Positions 22,970 to 34,334 of a stretch of 64,000 bases of DNA are shown here, in pieces; within the stretch, counting starts at the first letter, position 1, and each line of letters opens with the position of its first letter. The stretch is from Voacanga thouarsii (lineage: Eukaryota > Streptophyta > Magnoliopsida > Gentianales > Apocynaceae). Under the pieces are notes generated by a model that ran no database searches, was not told where the DNA came from, and saw only the letters and a program-made list of their open reading frames with translations. The DNA lies in the NCBI GenBank assembly GCA_026120185.1, contig JANUWF010001783.1, positions 8,399,001-8,463,000 of the forward strand, given 5' to 3'. A program made the translations under genes and the position numbers.

Positions 22970-24400
22970 TTTCTCCAGAACTCTTTTCAACACCAATTCC
23001 CTTCTTCTCAAACCTCAACATATAAAACCAATCAACAGATTCAAAATATTCCAAAATTACCAAAACATCTACTTATTCAACATAAATGCCGCAACTGACA
23101 GCCACACTATTTCAAAGCAACTCAATCAAATAGTAAACAAAATGCACTGAACAACCTAATTAAGAACAAACAAATTGCAATAACATAGTTATATCAATCA
23201 ATTATAGCTCAATGTAGTCCATATCAAACAACATAGGAGACAATTTCATCATGGAATTCAAGAATATCCACCATAAAAAATTCGCATAATCAATTTATTT
23301 TATTGTTGTAAGCAACAACCTACTGAATTTCCTTCAATCCATGTCAAATATTTAACATAGATTAAAACAGAATATCCAAGAGTCAGAAACCAGAATATCT
23401 GACTGTTGAAAACTATTGTGGCTGATGAACTGCCTTGCCTCAAGAAATTTTACCGAAAAGGCTATTTATGCTCATTTTAGAGTTTCTTGGCCAAGCCAAG
23501 ACCTTGACTGAAATTCCAATGGCAGCTATACTTGTGGCAACTGCAGCAGAAAATTTCTTAGTCATAGCTCGTATCTGAAGAGAAGAAAGAACACTGTAGC
23601 AGCCACTATCTTCACAGGGATTAATGTAATGAAATATCTCACTGGTTCCTTCCTCTATAATTTGGGGTCATGGGTTTGAATTTGTGCTCATATTTTGTTT
23701 GTTTAATATCATTCTGCACATGCTAAAGCGTGCAAAAATAGTATATTTCTCTCAACAAAGATGCTAATAGTTTATAGTAGTCTTCTTCTAGCAAAATTGA
23801 GGCAATGATTTCTTCCTATTATTTTGCTAACGTTCAAGGCTTCATAAGCTTGCCTTTTTATTGAGTGCATGGTATTGTGGGAATATGGGTTCCATATGTA
23901 ATATGGTGGAGATTTAATCTCTTTTCTTTAACCGTAATCACTCAAAAATTTCTTGTTCTATGCCCTATCACAAAATCACAGTACCTTGTTTATAATCCTT
24001 AGGAATCTGTTTGGGCTTGACATGGACATTGTTTGAGTTTGTTTCTCCTGCAGCTTGATTTTTGAGCTGTCATGTATAAATTGTACCAGCTCCTGCTTCT
24101 TTAGTTTCATATTTTATTATCCTTATTTCTTTTTTGTCCTTGCAACTATAGATTGGAGGAATAGAAAAAATCACTTTAGGAGATAAGGATGTTCAGAACA
24201 AAAACAGTTAGAAAATCATTCTTGAGAGGGAGTCTCCTCCGACATTTCCTTTTCTAATTGAAATCAAGGAGATATGATAGATTAAATGTTGGTCGCAATA
24301 ATAGATTTATGGAGATTTAATTTTGTTTGAAAAACAACTAAGTAACAAAGAGGCACCCAGATGCATTACATAAGATCTATACCAGTGCTAGTTGGGGTCA
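22970..24400. other. CACTA-2 interior, one weak coding-like patch
   Basis: Mostly noncoding. Minus strand 23430-23590 reads RAMTKKFSAAVATSIAAIGI ... KVLAWPRNSKMSINSLFGKI, possibly part of an exon, but I recognise no family. GGGTTTGAATTTGTG near 23680 resembles a pol III B box without a clear A box. Confidence 0.3.
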
Positions 24401-24403
24401 ACT

Positions 24404-24790
24404 TCAACTTGTTCGACCTCTATGCTGATTTCTGATTTCTGGACTTTCCTCCCTTTCGTTATCAACCTTTACGTTATTCCTTTGTTGTGAACTAAAAATA
24501 TAAGGTTCCCTATGAGCATGCCATTGATAGTAATTTGGGATAAATCTCTTCTGACACAAATAAAGCTTTACATCATCTACATCAAAAAACCTACAATTTT
24601 TGCACTTTGAACATGGACACCTTATTTTTCCTCCACTAGTAAAATCAACTTGTGTAGTTGCAAATTGAACAAACTCATCAATGCCATGAAAAAACTCCCC
24701 TGTTAACGTTTTGTTACTAGGTAAGAGTCTATTATGTAACCATACTCGAGCTTCTCTCATCATATCAACCTACGTTTGGAGACAAGCTAT
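24404..24790 (-). pseudogene. TNP2-like CACTA transposase, N-terminal (transposase-associated) domain only
   Basis: The minus strand reads REARVWLHNRLLPSNKTLTG, EFFHGIDEFVQFA and the Cys motif KIRCPCSKCKNCRF, then YLCQKRFIPNYYQWHAHREP. This is the transposase-associated domain at the N-terminus of plant CACTA TNP2 proteins. The DDE catalytic region that should follow at lower coordinates is absent, so CACTA-2 has lost its transposase core. Fewer than 130 residues remain. Confidence 0.85.
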
Positions 24791-25447
24791 ATCACCGACT
24801 CGCTTTAAATACACCCTTAAGCTTTTACATATTTTCCATGCATATAAACACATATACAAATGAAGGTCCAATTGATAATGGATAATACACCACCAACGAA
24901 AAAAAGAAAAAAAGATAGAACGGAAGGATGACAGCTTTAAAAAAAAAAAGTGCCATTTTATATTTAAGGAAAACTAAGTGCCTTATTTTGACTAAAAATT
25001 AGTGATGTCAGTAAAATTTCCAGTGTTTTTGTTTGAACCGACGTCAGAAGAGGAATTCAAGCATTTTACAGGCCTTATGCTCTGCCAAAAAAAAAAAAAA
25101 AAAGTGGGAGGGGTCAATCTATGATGAAATTTAAGTGTATCTCATATGATTTTACAAGCATTTAAGTGTATATCATATGCGTTTACAAGTATTTGTTGCA
25201 TGTATTTTGGAAATATTGTGATATGCCATGTTAGGTTTGAATGTTGCAAAATTTTCATGACATTATTGGTGTCTTGGGAATAATGATAGTTGACATGGTA
25301 GAATAGTGGCAGAATAATGTGGTAGAATTTCAAGTATAATGGGAGAAGACTAATGTAGCAGAATAGTGTCAAGAGGAGAAAATGGGAAAATGCAGTATTT
25401 ACGTGATTGGTTAAATAGTATGTGCACAATAGTATATGCTTGATAGT

Positions 25448-26200
25448 ATGTAACACCTAAATTCGATAAGTCTAATTAAACCAAAAGAAACCCTCAGAAT
25501 AACTTTCACTGTTTTTTATTTTACTAAGAACACAAGCTAAATGGCTAGAGGGGAAACTACAGCAGATAATCAGAAGGCGGAAAACTCAAGAAAATTGGAA
25601 GTTCCACTGCCATGAATTGGGTCAAATTACTCCAATTATTCAGTAAAATTCCATACTTTTGAACTTAATTAACACCTCCTATTATGGATTTTGGGTAACC
25701 TATATTTAGAATTTGGAACCAGAGAGGATTAGTTGGCTACTTGTACTTCAGGAACGGGAAGGAATCAGATCGTGAGGAAGATCGGAGGCAGGTTAGATGA
25801 ACTAGGTTTTGTGGTGCATAAGATTTGTAGTTCCACAACAAGCTTTTATTTTCTTCATTCTTTCCTTCTTAACAAGACAAATGCCTCTAATGTTCTAAGG
25901 GAGCATTTGCATTTCTTAAAGTAGATAAGATGAGGTATTTTTTCACCCTCTACCTTTTAACATAAAAAATAATTGGAGGTTGAGTTCTATAGTTCATATA
26001 ATTTGTGGAATTCATTTTGTGATTCATTTTCTTATGAGTATTGAAATTTTAATGATGAATGTGTCTTGTTAATTTTTTTACAAGTTTTTATTTTATTTTT
26101 TAACTTTAGGTCCAATTATCTATTGGGCCGGGGCCGAGACCAGGACTAGGACCGGGACTGGGGATTAAAAGTTGAGCAAAGATGCTTTATGATAGTGTGC
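25448..26200. mobile_element. Possible truncated gypsy LTR
   Basis: TGTAACACC at 25448 is the classic start of chromovirus LTRs, and the following composition (GCGGAAAACTCAAG etc.) fits. No matching GGTGTTACA end is found, so the right limit is arbitrary. It includes a short G-rich stretch at 26124-26165 (GGGCCGGGGCCGAGACC...). Weak call. Confidence 0.3.
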
Positions 26201-27180
26201 AAAAGAGTAATGATTTTTTTTCCAAGTTGTAAGGTCCCAAATGAAAATGATTCAATTTCTAGAATATCCTTTCATTGGAAAATCAAAGGTAAGATATTTA
26301 GAAAGTTAGACGTGGAAAGGAAGTTTTAAGTTAAAAAGTCACTAAAGATAAATGTAGAAGACTTGCAAATCCCTCAAACCAGAGGAGGTATAGTAAGGTA
26401 ATGCAATATCTAGCTGCAGATAATGACTTAAAACCTAATCCAAAGGCATAACTAGTAAAACCACTAGGCTGCAAGCATAGCATATGATACCCTAAGCGTT
26501 AAAGTGTGGATTCATTTTTCCAAATTCCTCAAAGTGTTGCAAAAAATAAAAAGAAATAGGCCTAAAATGTACAAAGACAAACTGAAAAATATGTAAAACC
26601 ATTTCTCACTTTGTTTAGCTTAATAGCTTTTGGCATATTAATTGTCAATTCAAACTTGAAAGAGCACACCATTATTGTACAAACAAAATCATGATAATAC
26701 CAACTTCACTTCCTCATGAATACAAATGGAATGTTATATTGAACATCTCTAAAATCTTTACACACAAACAGAAAACTAAACATAAAAAATAAAATAAAAT
26801 AAAAACATTATATGCAAACTTAGTCCGTGTTCAAAAAATTTCTTCCTCTAAGACATCATAAACACTCACATCCACTGAATTAAATTGAAAGCAATGAGTT
26901 TCCATGCTATAATGGCATGGTGGAAGTAAGTTTGAACATCTACGACAACCAAATTCAAACCACCCAATTCAAACAATAGAGTAATGCCAAACAATTAACA
27001 TTCGAATCACCTAAATCATCTGCTAAACATTAATCATTGGTACTGAAAGAAAACAAATTCAAACAACCAAAAATCCACAATGTTCATCATAAGGACAACA
27101 CAAAAGTGGCAGAAGAAGAAGAACACCAAACACAAACTTTAATAGCAATTAGCAAGTTAATACACACAAAAACACAAATA
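26201..27180. other. CACTA-2 interior, no gene seen
   Basis: AT-rich sequence without convincing open frames or repeats beyond short A runs. Confidence 0.5.
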
Positions 27181-27185
27181 GGATC

Positions 27186-27272
27186 ATAATATAATATAAT
27201 ATAATATAATATAATATAATATAATATAATATAATATAATATAATATAATATAATATAATATAATATAATAA
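27186..27272. repeat. (ATAAT)n microsatellite
   Basis: About 17 tandem copies of the pentamer ATAAT. The Ile/Tyr-rich minus-strand frame over it is an artefact. Confidence 0.98.
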
Positions 27273-27539
27273 ATATTCCACCATATTTGAACAAAAACTA
27301 AAACCCATTCGAACTAACAAAATTTCAGAAACAAAAACACATTCGGCACACTGAAACAAAAGCTAACAAAATTTCATAAATTCCACCACCACATTAGAAC
27401 TGAAGCAGAAGACCATTAAAAAATGATAATACAGCAAACAGCAGCAGCAGAAAACCACAAGAGTAATCTCAAATTTCAAAGTCTCAATTCAAAATTAGTG
27501 CAAATTTCACAAATCAAAGAAATAGTACAATAAGGGATA

Positions 27540-27760
27540 ATACTTACTAGCAGAGTACTTCGAAGTTGCAAACTTGGGGGAATGTGGCCTTAGATCTAAG
27601 AGATTTTGAGGATTTTTCTTTGTGTCTCTATGCGTCAATGTGCAGCAAACAGTGAGAGTAAGAAGGTTGTAGTGAAGGCCAGTAAGGAGTATTGGTGATG
27701 AGTATGAGAAGCAGAAGGAAGTGCTGATGACAATAGGGGCGTGAGAATGTTATTCTCAAT
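27540..27760 (-). other. Leader-like patch in CACTA-2
   Basis: A less AT-rich stretch whose minus strand starts CATCAGCACTTCCTTCTGCT and is pyrimidine-rich. It could be the promoter/leader of the minus-strand transposase transcription unit, but no TATA box or start could be fixed. The flanking 27273-27540 and 27760-28080 are AT-rich with a short (AC)n at 27883. Confidence 0.25.
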
Positions 27761-28101
27761 ATAATTTTCCTTTTTTTTTATAGTAATACATTTTGTATTA
27801 CTATATTTTTTATGGTAATTTATAATATAATATTACTTTATACTATATTTTTTTCCTTTCTTATATTTTATAATTCATAATACACACACACACACACTAA
27901 ATACTAATAATGTGTATTTATATTTATATTTATATTTTGAGTCTATATATAAATAATTATTAAAAATTTTATTATTATTTACACTAAAAAATAATTAGTA
28001 GTTAGTGAATTTAATATATATACACTAAATACTAATTATACATATTTTATATTTTGTGTGAATATATAAATAATAATAATTATAATTTATGCATATAATA
28101 T

Positions 28102-28103
<2 letters not shown>

Positions 28104-28138
<35 letters not shown>
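28104..28138. repeat. (TA)n microsatellite
   Basis: About 17 TA units. Confidence 0.97.
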
Positions 28139-28140
<2 letters not shown>

Positions 28141-28224
28141 TATTCATATTTTAAATATAAGTAAGTACTGTAATTTTGTAACAATTTAAACTTAAGCACA
28201 AATGTACACATAAGTGTTACTATA

Positions 28225-28279
28225 ACATACATACATACATACATACATACATACATACATACATACATACATACATACA

Positions 28280-28309
<30 letters not shown>
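28225..28309. repeat. (CATA)n microsatellite
   Basis: About 21 perfect tandem copies of CATA. It yields a Tyr-Val-Cys-Met repeat on the minus strand that is not a gene. Confidence 0.98.
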
Positions 28310-28311
<2 letters not shown>

Positions 28312-28749
28312 ATATTGAGAATTTTTTATTTCACTTTTATTTTCTTCTTCTAAATATAACTATCCTTAAGTTTTTCTCGAAGAAAAATTATATACTCAAG
28401 CTATGAATATATTATAATATATAATAAATGTTATTAAACGTATTTATTGTTTTGCTTAACTTTAAATTGTTATAAAACTATAGTACTTACTTATATTTGA
28501 AATATGCATACAAAAGTCAATGTCATAATGTCAAACTACATAGTTTTAAGTTATTCTATTTTATCCTTTTTTATAGTCTAAACAATTTTTTTTTTTTTTT
28601 TGCTTTGAAAAAATTAGTATAAATTTTGAAATTCTTCTTAAAACAAATTTAATTTTAAGGATCCCACAAAATGCAATTGGTATATTTTATTTTTTTTTTA
28701 ACCTTGTAATTCTTTATTACAAAGTTTATTACTCTTCTAATTCTTTGCG

Positions 28750-31080
28750 CTGTTATATAAAGATTATACTAGATTAAGTCACAAAATATATTCAATTACC
28801 TTTAAATTTGGTCATGATACGTTTTTTTAATAATTTTAATAAATTTAACAGTTGAATCATTTATGTGACATGCTTATTTTTATAAATGTGTTAGGTTTTT
28901 GGCTATTATATAGAGATTATACTATATTATGTAGTAAAATATATTCGATTACCTTCAAATTTGGTCATAATATTTTTTTTAAGCAATTTTAACAAATATA
29001 ACAGTTGGATCGTTAATTTGACATGTTTATTTTCATAAATGCGTTAGGTTTTGGATTGTTGTATAGAAATTATCACTGTTTTTGGGACCGGACCGGTTGG
29101 ACCGTGAACCGGTCCGATTCAATCTAATAAACCGAATAGCTCAAAAACCGCACAGGATCATTCAGACCGGTTTGGACCGGCCAGTCGGACCTATTGGACT
29201 GGTCATTTATAAAAAAAAAAATTGAGTCAAATTTTATAATTTTTGGGGGTAAATTAAATCATGTAATTCAATAAACTACTTTAATGTGTTAGATTGTTGG
29301 TTATAAAGTAAAATGATTATTTTTAATCATGAATTTGAATATTTATGCCTTTATGAACTTAAATTACACTATATTATTGATCAATTTTTTTAAAAAAATA
29401 ATTATATTTTTAATTTTTAAATTATAATATTACCGGTTCAATTACGGTCTAATTACGGTTGGACCATTAAACCGTAAACCAGTAACTTTTCAGGTTCAAT
29501 GACCGGTCCTGTTTTGAAAACATTGGAAATTATACTAGATTATGTAGCAAAATATATCCGATTACCTTCAAATTTGGCTATAATAGTTTTTTCAAAAATT
29601 TTAATAAATTTAATAGTTGGATCATTAATTTGACACGCTTAACTTCATAAATGCGTTAGATTTTGGGCTGTTATATAGAGATTATACTAAATTATATAGC
29701 AAAATATATTCGATTACCTTCAAATTTGGTTACAATACTATTTTTAGTAATTTTAACAAATCTAACGGTTGGATCGTTAATTTGACATGCTTATCTTCAT
29801 AAATACATTAGGTCTTGGGTTGTTATATAGAGATTTTATTAGATTATGTAGCAAAATATATCCAATTATCTTTAAATTTGGTAACAATACTATTTTTAAA
29901 AATTTTAACAAATCAAACGATTAGATCATTAATTTGATATACTTATCTTCATGAATACATTACGTTATGGGTTGTTATATAGAAATTATACTAAATTATG
30001 TAGAAAAATATATTCAATTACCACCAACCAAATTTGGTCAGAATACTTTTTCTAGAAATTTTAATAAATCTAATAGTTAGATCATTAATTTGACATGCTT
30101 ATCTTCATAAATATGTTACGTTTTGGGCTGTTATATAGAGATTATACTAGATTATGTAACAAAATATATCATATTACCTTCAAATTTGGTCACAATACTG
30201 TTTTCAATAATTTTAACAAATCAAACGGTTGGATTGTTAATTTGAAATGCTTATATTTGTAATTGTGTTAGGTTTTGGGCTATTGTATAGAGATTATTAT
30301 AGATTATATAGCAAAATATATTCGATTACCTTTAAATTTGATCATAATATATTTTTCAGTAATTTTAACAAATTTAACAATTACATCATTAATTTGACAT
30401 GCTTATCTTCATAAATGTGTTAAGTTTTGAGCTGTTATATAGAGATTATTCTAGATTATGTAGCAAAATATATCCGATTATCTTCAAATTTGGTCGTAAT
30501 ATTTTTTTTAGCAATTTTAACAAGTCTAATGATTGGATCATTAATTTGACATGTTTATCTTCATAAATACATTAGGTTTTGGGTTGTTGTATAGAGATTA
30601 TAGTAGATTATATAGCAAAATTTATCTGATTATCTTCAAATTTGGTCACAATACTTTTTTTTAAGCAATTTTAATAAATCTAAAGTTGGATCATTAATTT
30701 GACATGCTTATCTTCATAAATGTGTTAGGTTTTGGACTATTATATAGAGATTATACTATTTTATATAACAAAATATATCTGATTACCTTTAAATTTGGTC
30801 ACAATATGCTTTTTAGCAATTTTAATAAATCTAACGGTTGGATCATTAATTTGACATGCTTATCTTCATAAATGCATTAGGTTTTGAGCTGTTATATAGA
30901 GATAATGTAGTAAAATATCTCCGATCATATTCACGTTAGGTTTTGAGCACTTAAATAGAGACTATACCAGATTATAAGAAAAAATATATCTCATTACCTT
31001 CAAATTTGATTATGATACTTTTTTTAGAAATTTCAATAAATTTAACGGTTAGATCGTTAATGTGTTTATCTTCAACAAAT
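28750..31080. repeat. Tandem array of a ~153-bp repeat in CACTA-2, about 12 copies
   Basis: Each unit contains TTAATTTGACATGCTTATCT, ATAAATGCGTTAGGTTTTGG, TTATATAGAGATTATACTAG, ATTACCTTCAAATTTGGT and AACAAATCTAACGGTTGGAT, with a period near 150-158. Copies are strongly diverged. The array is broken at 29074-29525 by a hAT-type MITE and runs into the right subterminal repeats. The same unit forms an array in CACTA-3 at 38680-39905. Confidence 0.92.
29074..29525. mobile_element. hAT-type MITE, 452 bp, inside the tandem array
   Basis: The 8-bp duplication GAAATTAT (29066-29073, 29526-29533) flanks ends CACTGTTTTTGGGACCGG and the complement of ACCGGTCCTGTTTTGAAAAC...ATTG. Subterminal GGACCGG/CCGGTCC motifs stand out by GC content. 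The interior is AT-rich and noncoding. An 8-bp target duplication points to hAT. Confidence 0.8.
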
Positions 31081-31089
31081 ATATATATT

Positions 31090-31765
31090 TTTTCCAGTTA
31101 AACTTCTACCAACTACCTCCTATATCCGTTGGTATTTTGTTGGAATATCCGCCAAACAAAACTTCCTCCTTTTTACCAACAAATTACCATCAAACATAAT
31201 CATCAACTATGTGTATTTTATTAGTAATTGGTTGGTAAATATTTTTTGTCACTTGTTTACCGATATATTACCAACAAATTACCAACACAAATATCAACAA
31301 CTAAATAAATACAGTTGGTAATTCTGTTGGTAGCTTATTGGACATTGATTTACTATATTTCCAACAAATATTTTGGTTGGTAATTCTATTGACAACAAAT
31401 TGACCATCACATTACCAACTATATTACCAACTGACATATCTACCAACTACACACTTTAGTTGGTATTCCGTTGGTAAATTGGTGGGAACAACATTCCCTC
31501 CGTATTACCAACAAATTACCATTAGACATAATTACCAACTATACTCATTTTATTGGTAATCAATTGGTAAATATTTCCGCCTATTTACCAACATATTACC
31601 AACAGATTACTAATAGAAATATCACCAACACAATACACATAGTTGGTAAGTTGTTGCTAAATTCCTTAAATGCAACACATTCCACATTTGTTGGGAAACT
31701 GTTGGTAATTTATTGTTCATTACCAACTGAACCTGGTTTGTTGGGAATGGTCTGTTGCTAATCAG
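31090..31765. repeat. CACTA-2 right subterminal repeats
   Basis: TTACCAACAAATTACCAAC and TTGGTAA units in both orientations up to the right TIR at 31781. Confidence 0.9.
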
Positions 31766-31948
31766 CCTTTTTCTAGTAGTGATATAATAGATCGATTTCC
31801 TTTGGGGAATATATGTAATAGAGGCTGGACCTTATATAACTCTTTTGCTTAATGTAAGGGTACGCAGTTTCTTTTTGTGAACCGAGTTCATGTATGCTTG
31901 GAGCTGTAGAACATTTTCGATGTGTTAAGCTTGTATATTGTTATAAAG

Positions 31949-32238
31949 GCATCTGGGGCTACGCAAGTTGCGTACGGCAACTTGCGCGGTGATTTCACGG
32001 CCCAAATCGAAAACGGTGAAAATCCAACATCCGAAAAGGTGGCTGCGTGTAAAATTTTTTTTAGTAGAATGACGTCGTTTTGAATGGTCAAAACAACGTC
32101 GTTTTAATATTCATGTAATTGTGTGAAATATTTATGTAATCGTGTGAAATGTTCATATAATCGTGTGAAATGTGTTCAAATGACCGCGCAAGTTGCGTAT
32201 TGCAACTTGCAATTCGCAACTTGCGCGGCCCCAGATCC
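31949..32238. mobile_element. Mutator-type MITE, 290 bp
   Basis: Flanked by the 9-bp duplication GTTATAAAG (31940-31948, 32239-32247). Ends are ATCTGGGGCTACGCAAGTTGCG-like and the complement of CAACTTGCGCGGCCCCAGAT, with further CAAGTTGCG / CGCAACTTG repeats at both ends. The interior carries ACGTCGTTTT twice and a 16-bp unit (GTGTGAAATGTTCATATAAT-like) repeated about four times. It lies inside the last part of the solo LTR. Confidence 0.85.
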
Positions 32239-32636
32239 GTTATAAAGACCCCTTATTTAAGAGTTCAGATGGGGAAACATCCCACAAAGGTAAGGTGGGC
32301 CTGCTACGATTGGAGAAGGTAGGGTGTTATACAAATTATATCTAATGTGATTAAAATTTAATATATTCACTTTTTTAATTTTTGTAGAAAATCTAACAAT
32401 TACTCTATTTGTTCCTATTTATCTATCACAACTAAAAAGTTGTGATATCCCTTTTTCTTTGTCACATTGCAAAAATTTAGGAACTATTAATATTATTTTT
32501 TTGTTATACCCTTGTAGTAGTAGTATTAAAGTAAGTCAACATTCAAGAAAACAAACAACTTAAGAACTCTTCGTACTCTGACTCCGTCATTGCTTCCTAA
32601 TGACTTCCAATACCAATGCAATGATAGCCTATACTA

Positions 32637-33115
32637 ATGCATGCCAAGGATTTAGAAAGTGGTTTTATAGTGCAAATCTTGTATTCTTCATTTAAAGAAA
32701 AAAAACAAACAACTAGAGCAAAAATGAAGAAAGAAGAAGAGAATGAAAACCCATCAAAACAAGAAGACTCCAAAATGATAAGTGCAAAGCTCCAAAAGCT
32801 TACTCCAGTGATCTCAGTCCAACACCTCTGTTAGAGTGGTGTACTGTTCATCTTGAAGACTCCATTAACTTTAATTCTACTCTATCAAAATTGGAAAATA
32901 ATTTGTCTAGTTCCCCTGCAGCCTTCACTGAATCACTCCAAAAGAAAGTTGCTCAAGATTTCGACTTAAATGTACCTGCAGATTGTGGGTTTGATTTGAG
33001 TAAATTTCTAGAAGGAAATGAAGAAGATGAAGATTCTAATAGTAGTAAGAAAGAATTGAAGAAAGTGGTTAGGACCATGCTAAAAGTGTATCTTCCAAAT
33101 TTTATTAAGTGTTAG
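32637..33115 (+). pseudogene. Unrecognised acidic coding segment inside the MLE
   Basis: Two overlapping frames read as one disrupted protein. The first (32637-32834) is Lys/Glu-rich (KKEEENENPSKQEDSKM). After a frame change near 32780 comes SDLSPTPLLEWCTVHLEDSI followed by FDLNVPADCGFDLSKFLEGN and an acidic EEDEDSN tail, ending at 33115. It does not resemble MLE transposase and is on the opposite strand. It may be a second captured host fragment. Function unknown. Confidence 0.35.
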
Positions 33116-33119
33116 TTTT

Positions 33120-33840
33120 CGCATAATCTATTCTAAAGAAGTGAAAAATGTGTAAAGAATTTTGCAGGTTGGGCTTTTTACTCTCTTTCTCTCTCTTTGT
33201 GTGCAAATTTGTCTATACTATTTTTTTTACCCGTATTATCAATCCAACAAAAAAAGAAGAAAATACACCTCCTTTTAGAATGATGTGTAGAAGAAGCCAG
33301 TCAGCTCTACCATTTACTGAAAATTGCCACAACCATTAACAATGAATTTTTGTTGCTAGATGCAGTTGTTAATGCAATTCTCTTGGAGCAAACTGTATGA
33401 ATATAAAAAATGGAAAGAATAACTCATGTGTGGGAATTTCTGCTATGCAAAAACTATCCAGTTAAACCTTTAGTATTTGGAATCAAATTAGCTAATTGAA
33501 TACATATTAGCTTTGTTTACAAAAAGGAAAAAAGAATATTGATTAACTTTGGTGTTTTTCTAATATCATTCTTTCAAATTTGACATTAAAAGTACACCAA
33601 AATTCTTAGTGATTTAGAATAGAGAACTTAAAGGCGAGACATGACTTCAAGCTTCAGTAGAATATTAGTCCTACAAGATGAAGTCAAATAAAGAAAAGCT
33701 TTTATTTTTTTATGGCAAAAAATACCAGAGAAAATGGCAATAAAATGAACTACTGGAAAGATTTGATTATTGGTCGTAATTCTCTATTGATATCATAGAA
33801 AAATAAAAAGGAAGTAGAAGGTTCCATGAAGTATCTTCTA
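33120..33840. other. MLE interior, no gene recognised
   Basis: AT-rich sequence between the unknown + strand segment and the VIN3-like fragment. A short + frame at 33148-33339 has no supporting features. Confidence 0.45.
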
Positions 33841-33841
33841 C

Positions 33842-34330
33842 TTATGACCTAAAACAATGTCCTAACATCAGGAGAAACTTATTAGGACATTTACGCAGTG
33901 AGTCCTTCTCATCTGCACAATCAAAATGGAGCCAAGTAGACATTAAATCAAAAGCTTCCATAGTAGAGGTGCACAATTTTTGAACTACAATGCCACAAGA
34001 GAGTCTATTAACAATGTTGTGGTCTATAGTTGCTGAAGCCCTATCTAAAGGTCCTACTTCATTCTCAAGAGTAGTCACAGTTGATTCAACGATTTTCAGA
34101 AGCTTTTTATCCTTGTCAATTCCCATAAGAATTTTATGGCTCAGGGAGAATCGTAGACAAAGTGTGTTAACTCTTCTCGCCTCTGTAGCTACAATGAGTT
34201 GTTTTCTCCAGGCTCTGAGAGAATTTAGCAGTAAATGATTTGCCACATTATGTTTCCTTTCTGAGCATTTCACATATAGCAATGGCCTCAAAATGCCATG
34301 GGACCTTCCTAGTTTATTATCAAGGAATAT
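33842..34330 (-). pseudogene. Captured VIN3-like (VEL family) fragment
   Basis: The minus strand reads LRAWRKQLIVATEARRVNTL, CLRFSLSHKIL, KLLKIVESTVTTLENEVGPL and NIVNRLSCGIVVQKLCTSTM. This order (W-K/R-K-Q-L ... A-R-R-V-x-x-L-C-x-R-x-S-L-S ... E-x-E-V-G-P-L ... I-V-N-R-L-S-x-G-x-x-V-Q-K-L-C) matches VIN3/VIL proteins, PHD and FNIII proteins that work with Polycomb PRC2 in vernalisation silencing. The visible part lies between PHD and FNIII; zinc ligands, FNIII and the C-terminal VID domain are not seen. It sits downstream of the MLE transposase in the same orientation, before the left TIR, and ends in unrelated residues at 33842. Confidence 0.75.
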
Positions 34331-34334
34331 TTGA

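Larger units (their letters stand above)
17397..31781. mobile_element. CACTA-2, 14.4 kb nonautonomous CACTA transposon
   Basis: The TIRs share 22 identical bases beginning CACTACTAGAAAAAGGCTG, and ATA is duplicated at 17394-17396 and 31782-31784. Subterminal repeats are TCTGTTGGTAA-type. On the minus strand it keeps a broken Ptta/En-Spm gene and only the N-terminus of a TNP2-like transposase, so it cannot move by itself. Cargo includes a captured XTH fragment, minisatellites and a ~153-bp tandem array. Confidence 0.95.
3266..32331 (+). mobile_element. Solo LTR (probable Ty3/gypsy) split by two CACTA elements
   Basis: The left end AGTAACATCCCTCCC (a decayed TGTAACAYCC) at 3266 and the right end GGGTGTTATA at 32331 are imperfect inverted ends, flanked by CAAAT at 3261-3265 and 32332-32336. 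The LTR occupies 3266-4440, 15367-17396 and 31782-32331. Without CACTA-1, CACTA-2, a MULE MITE and their duplications it is about 3.45 kb. No gag or pol is present in these segments, so it is a solo LTR. TGTAACACC/GGTGTTACA ends and a purine-rich leader are common in chromovirus LTRs; that lineage call is inference. Confidence 0.7.

Noticed and set aside
27087..28304. Minus-strand ORFs with Ile-Leu-Tyr or Tyr-Val-Cys-Met repeats
   Set aside because: They are translations of (ATAAT)n and (CATA)n microsatellites.
28750..31080. Possible CRISPR-like or centromeric array
   Set aside because: Period ~153 bp without spacers, lying inside a CACTA element and strongly diverged; a transposon-borne tandem repeat explains it. 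A centromeric role has no support here.
3266..32331. Full-length gypsy element rather than a solo LTR
   Set aside because: No gag, pol, primer-binding site or second LTR copy was found in the segments outside the CACTA insertions.
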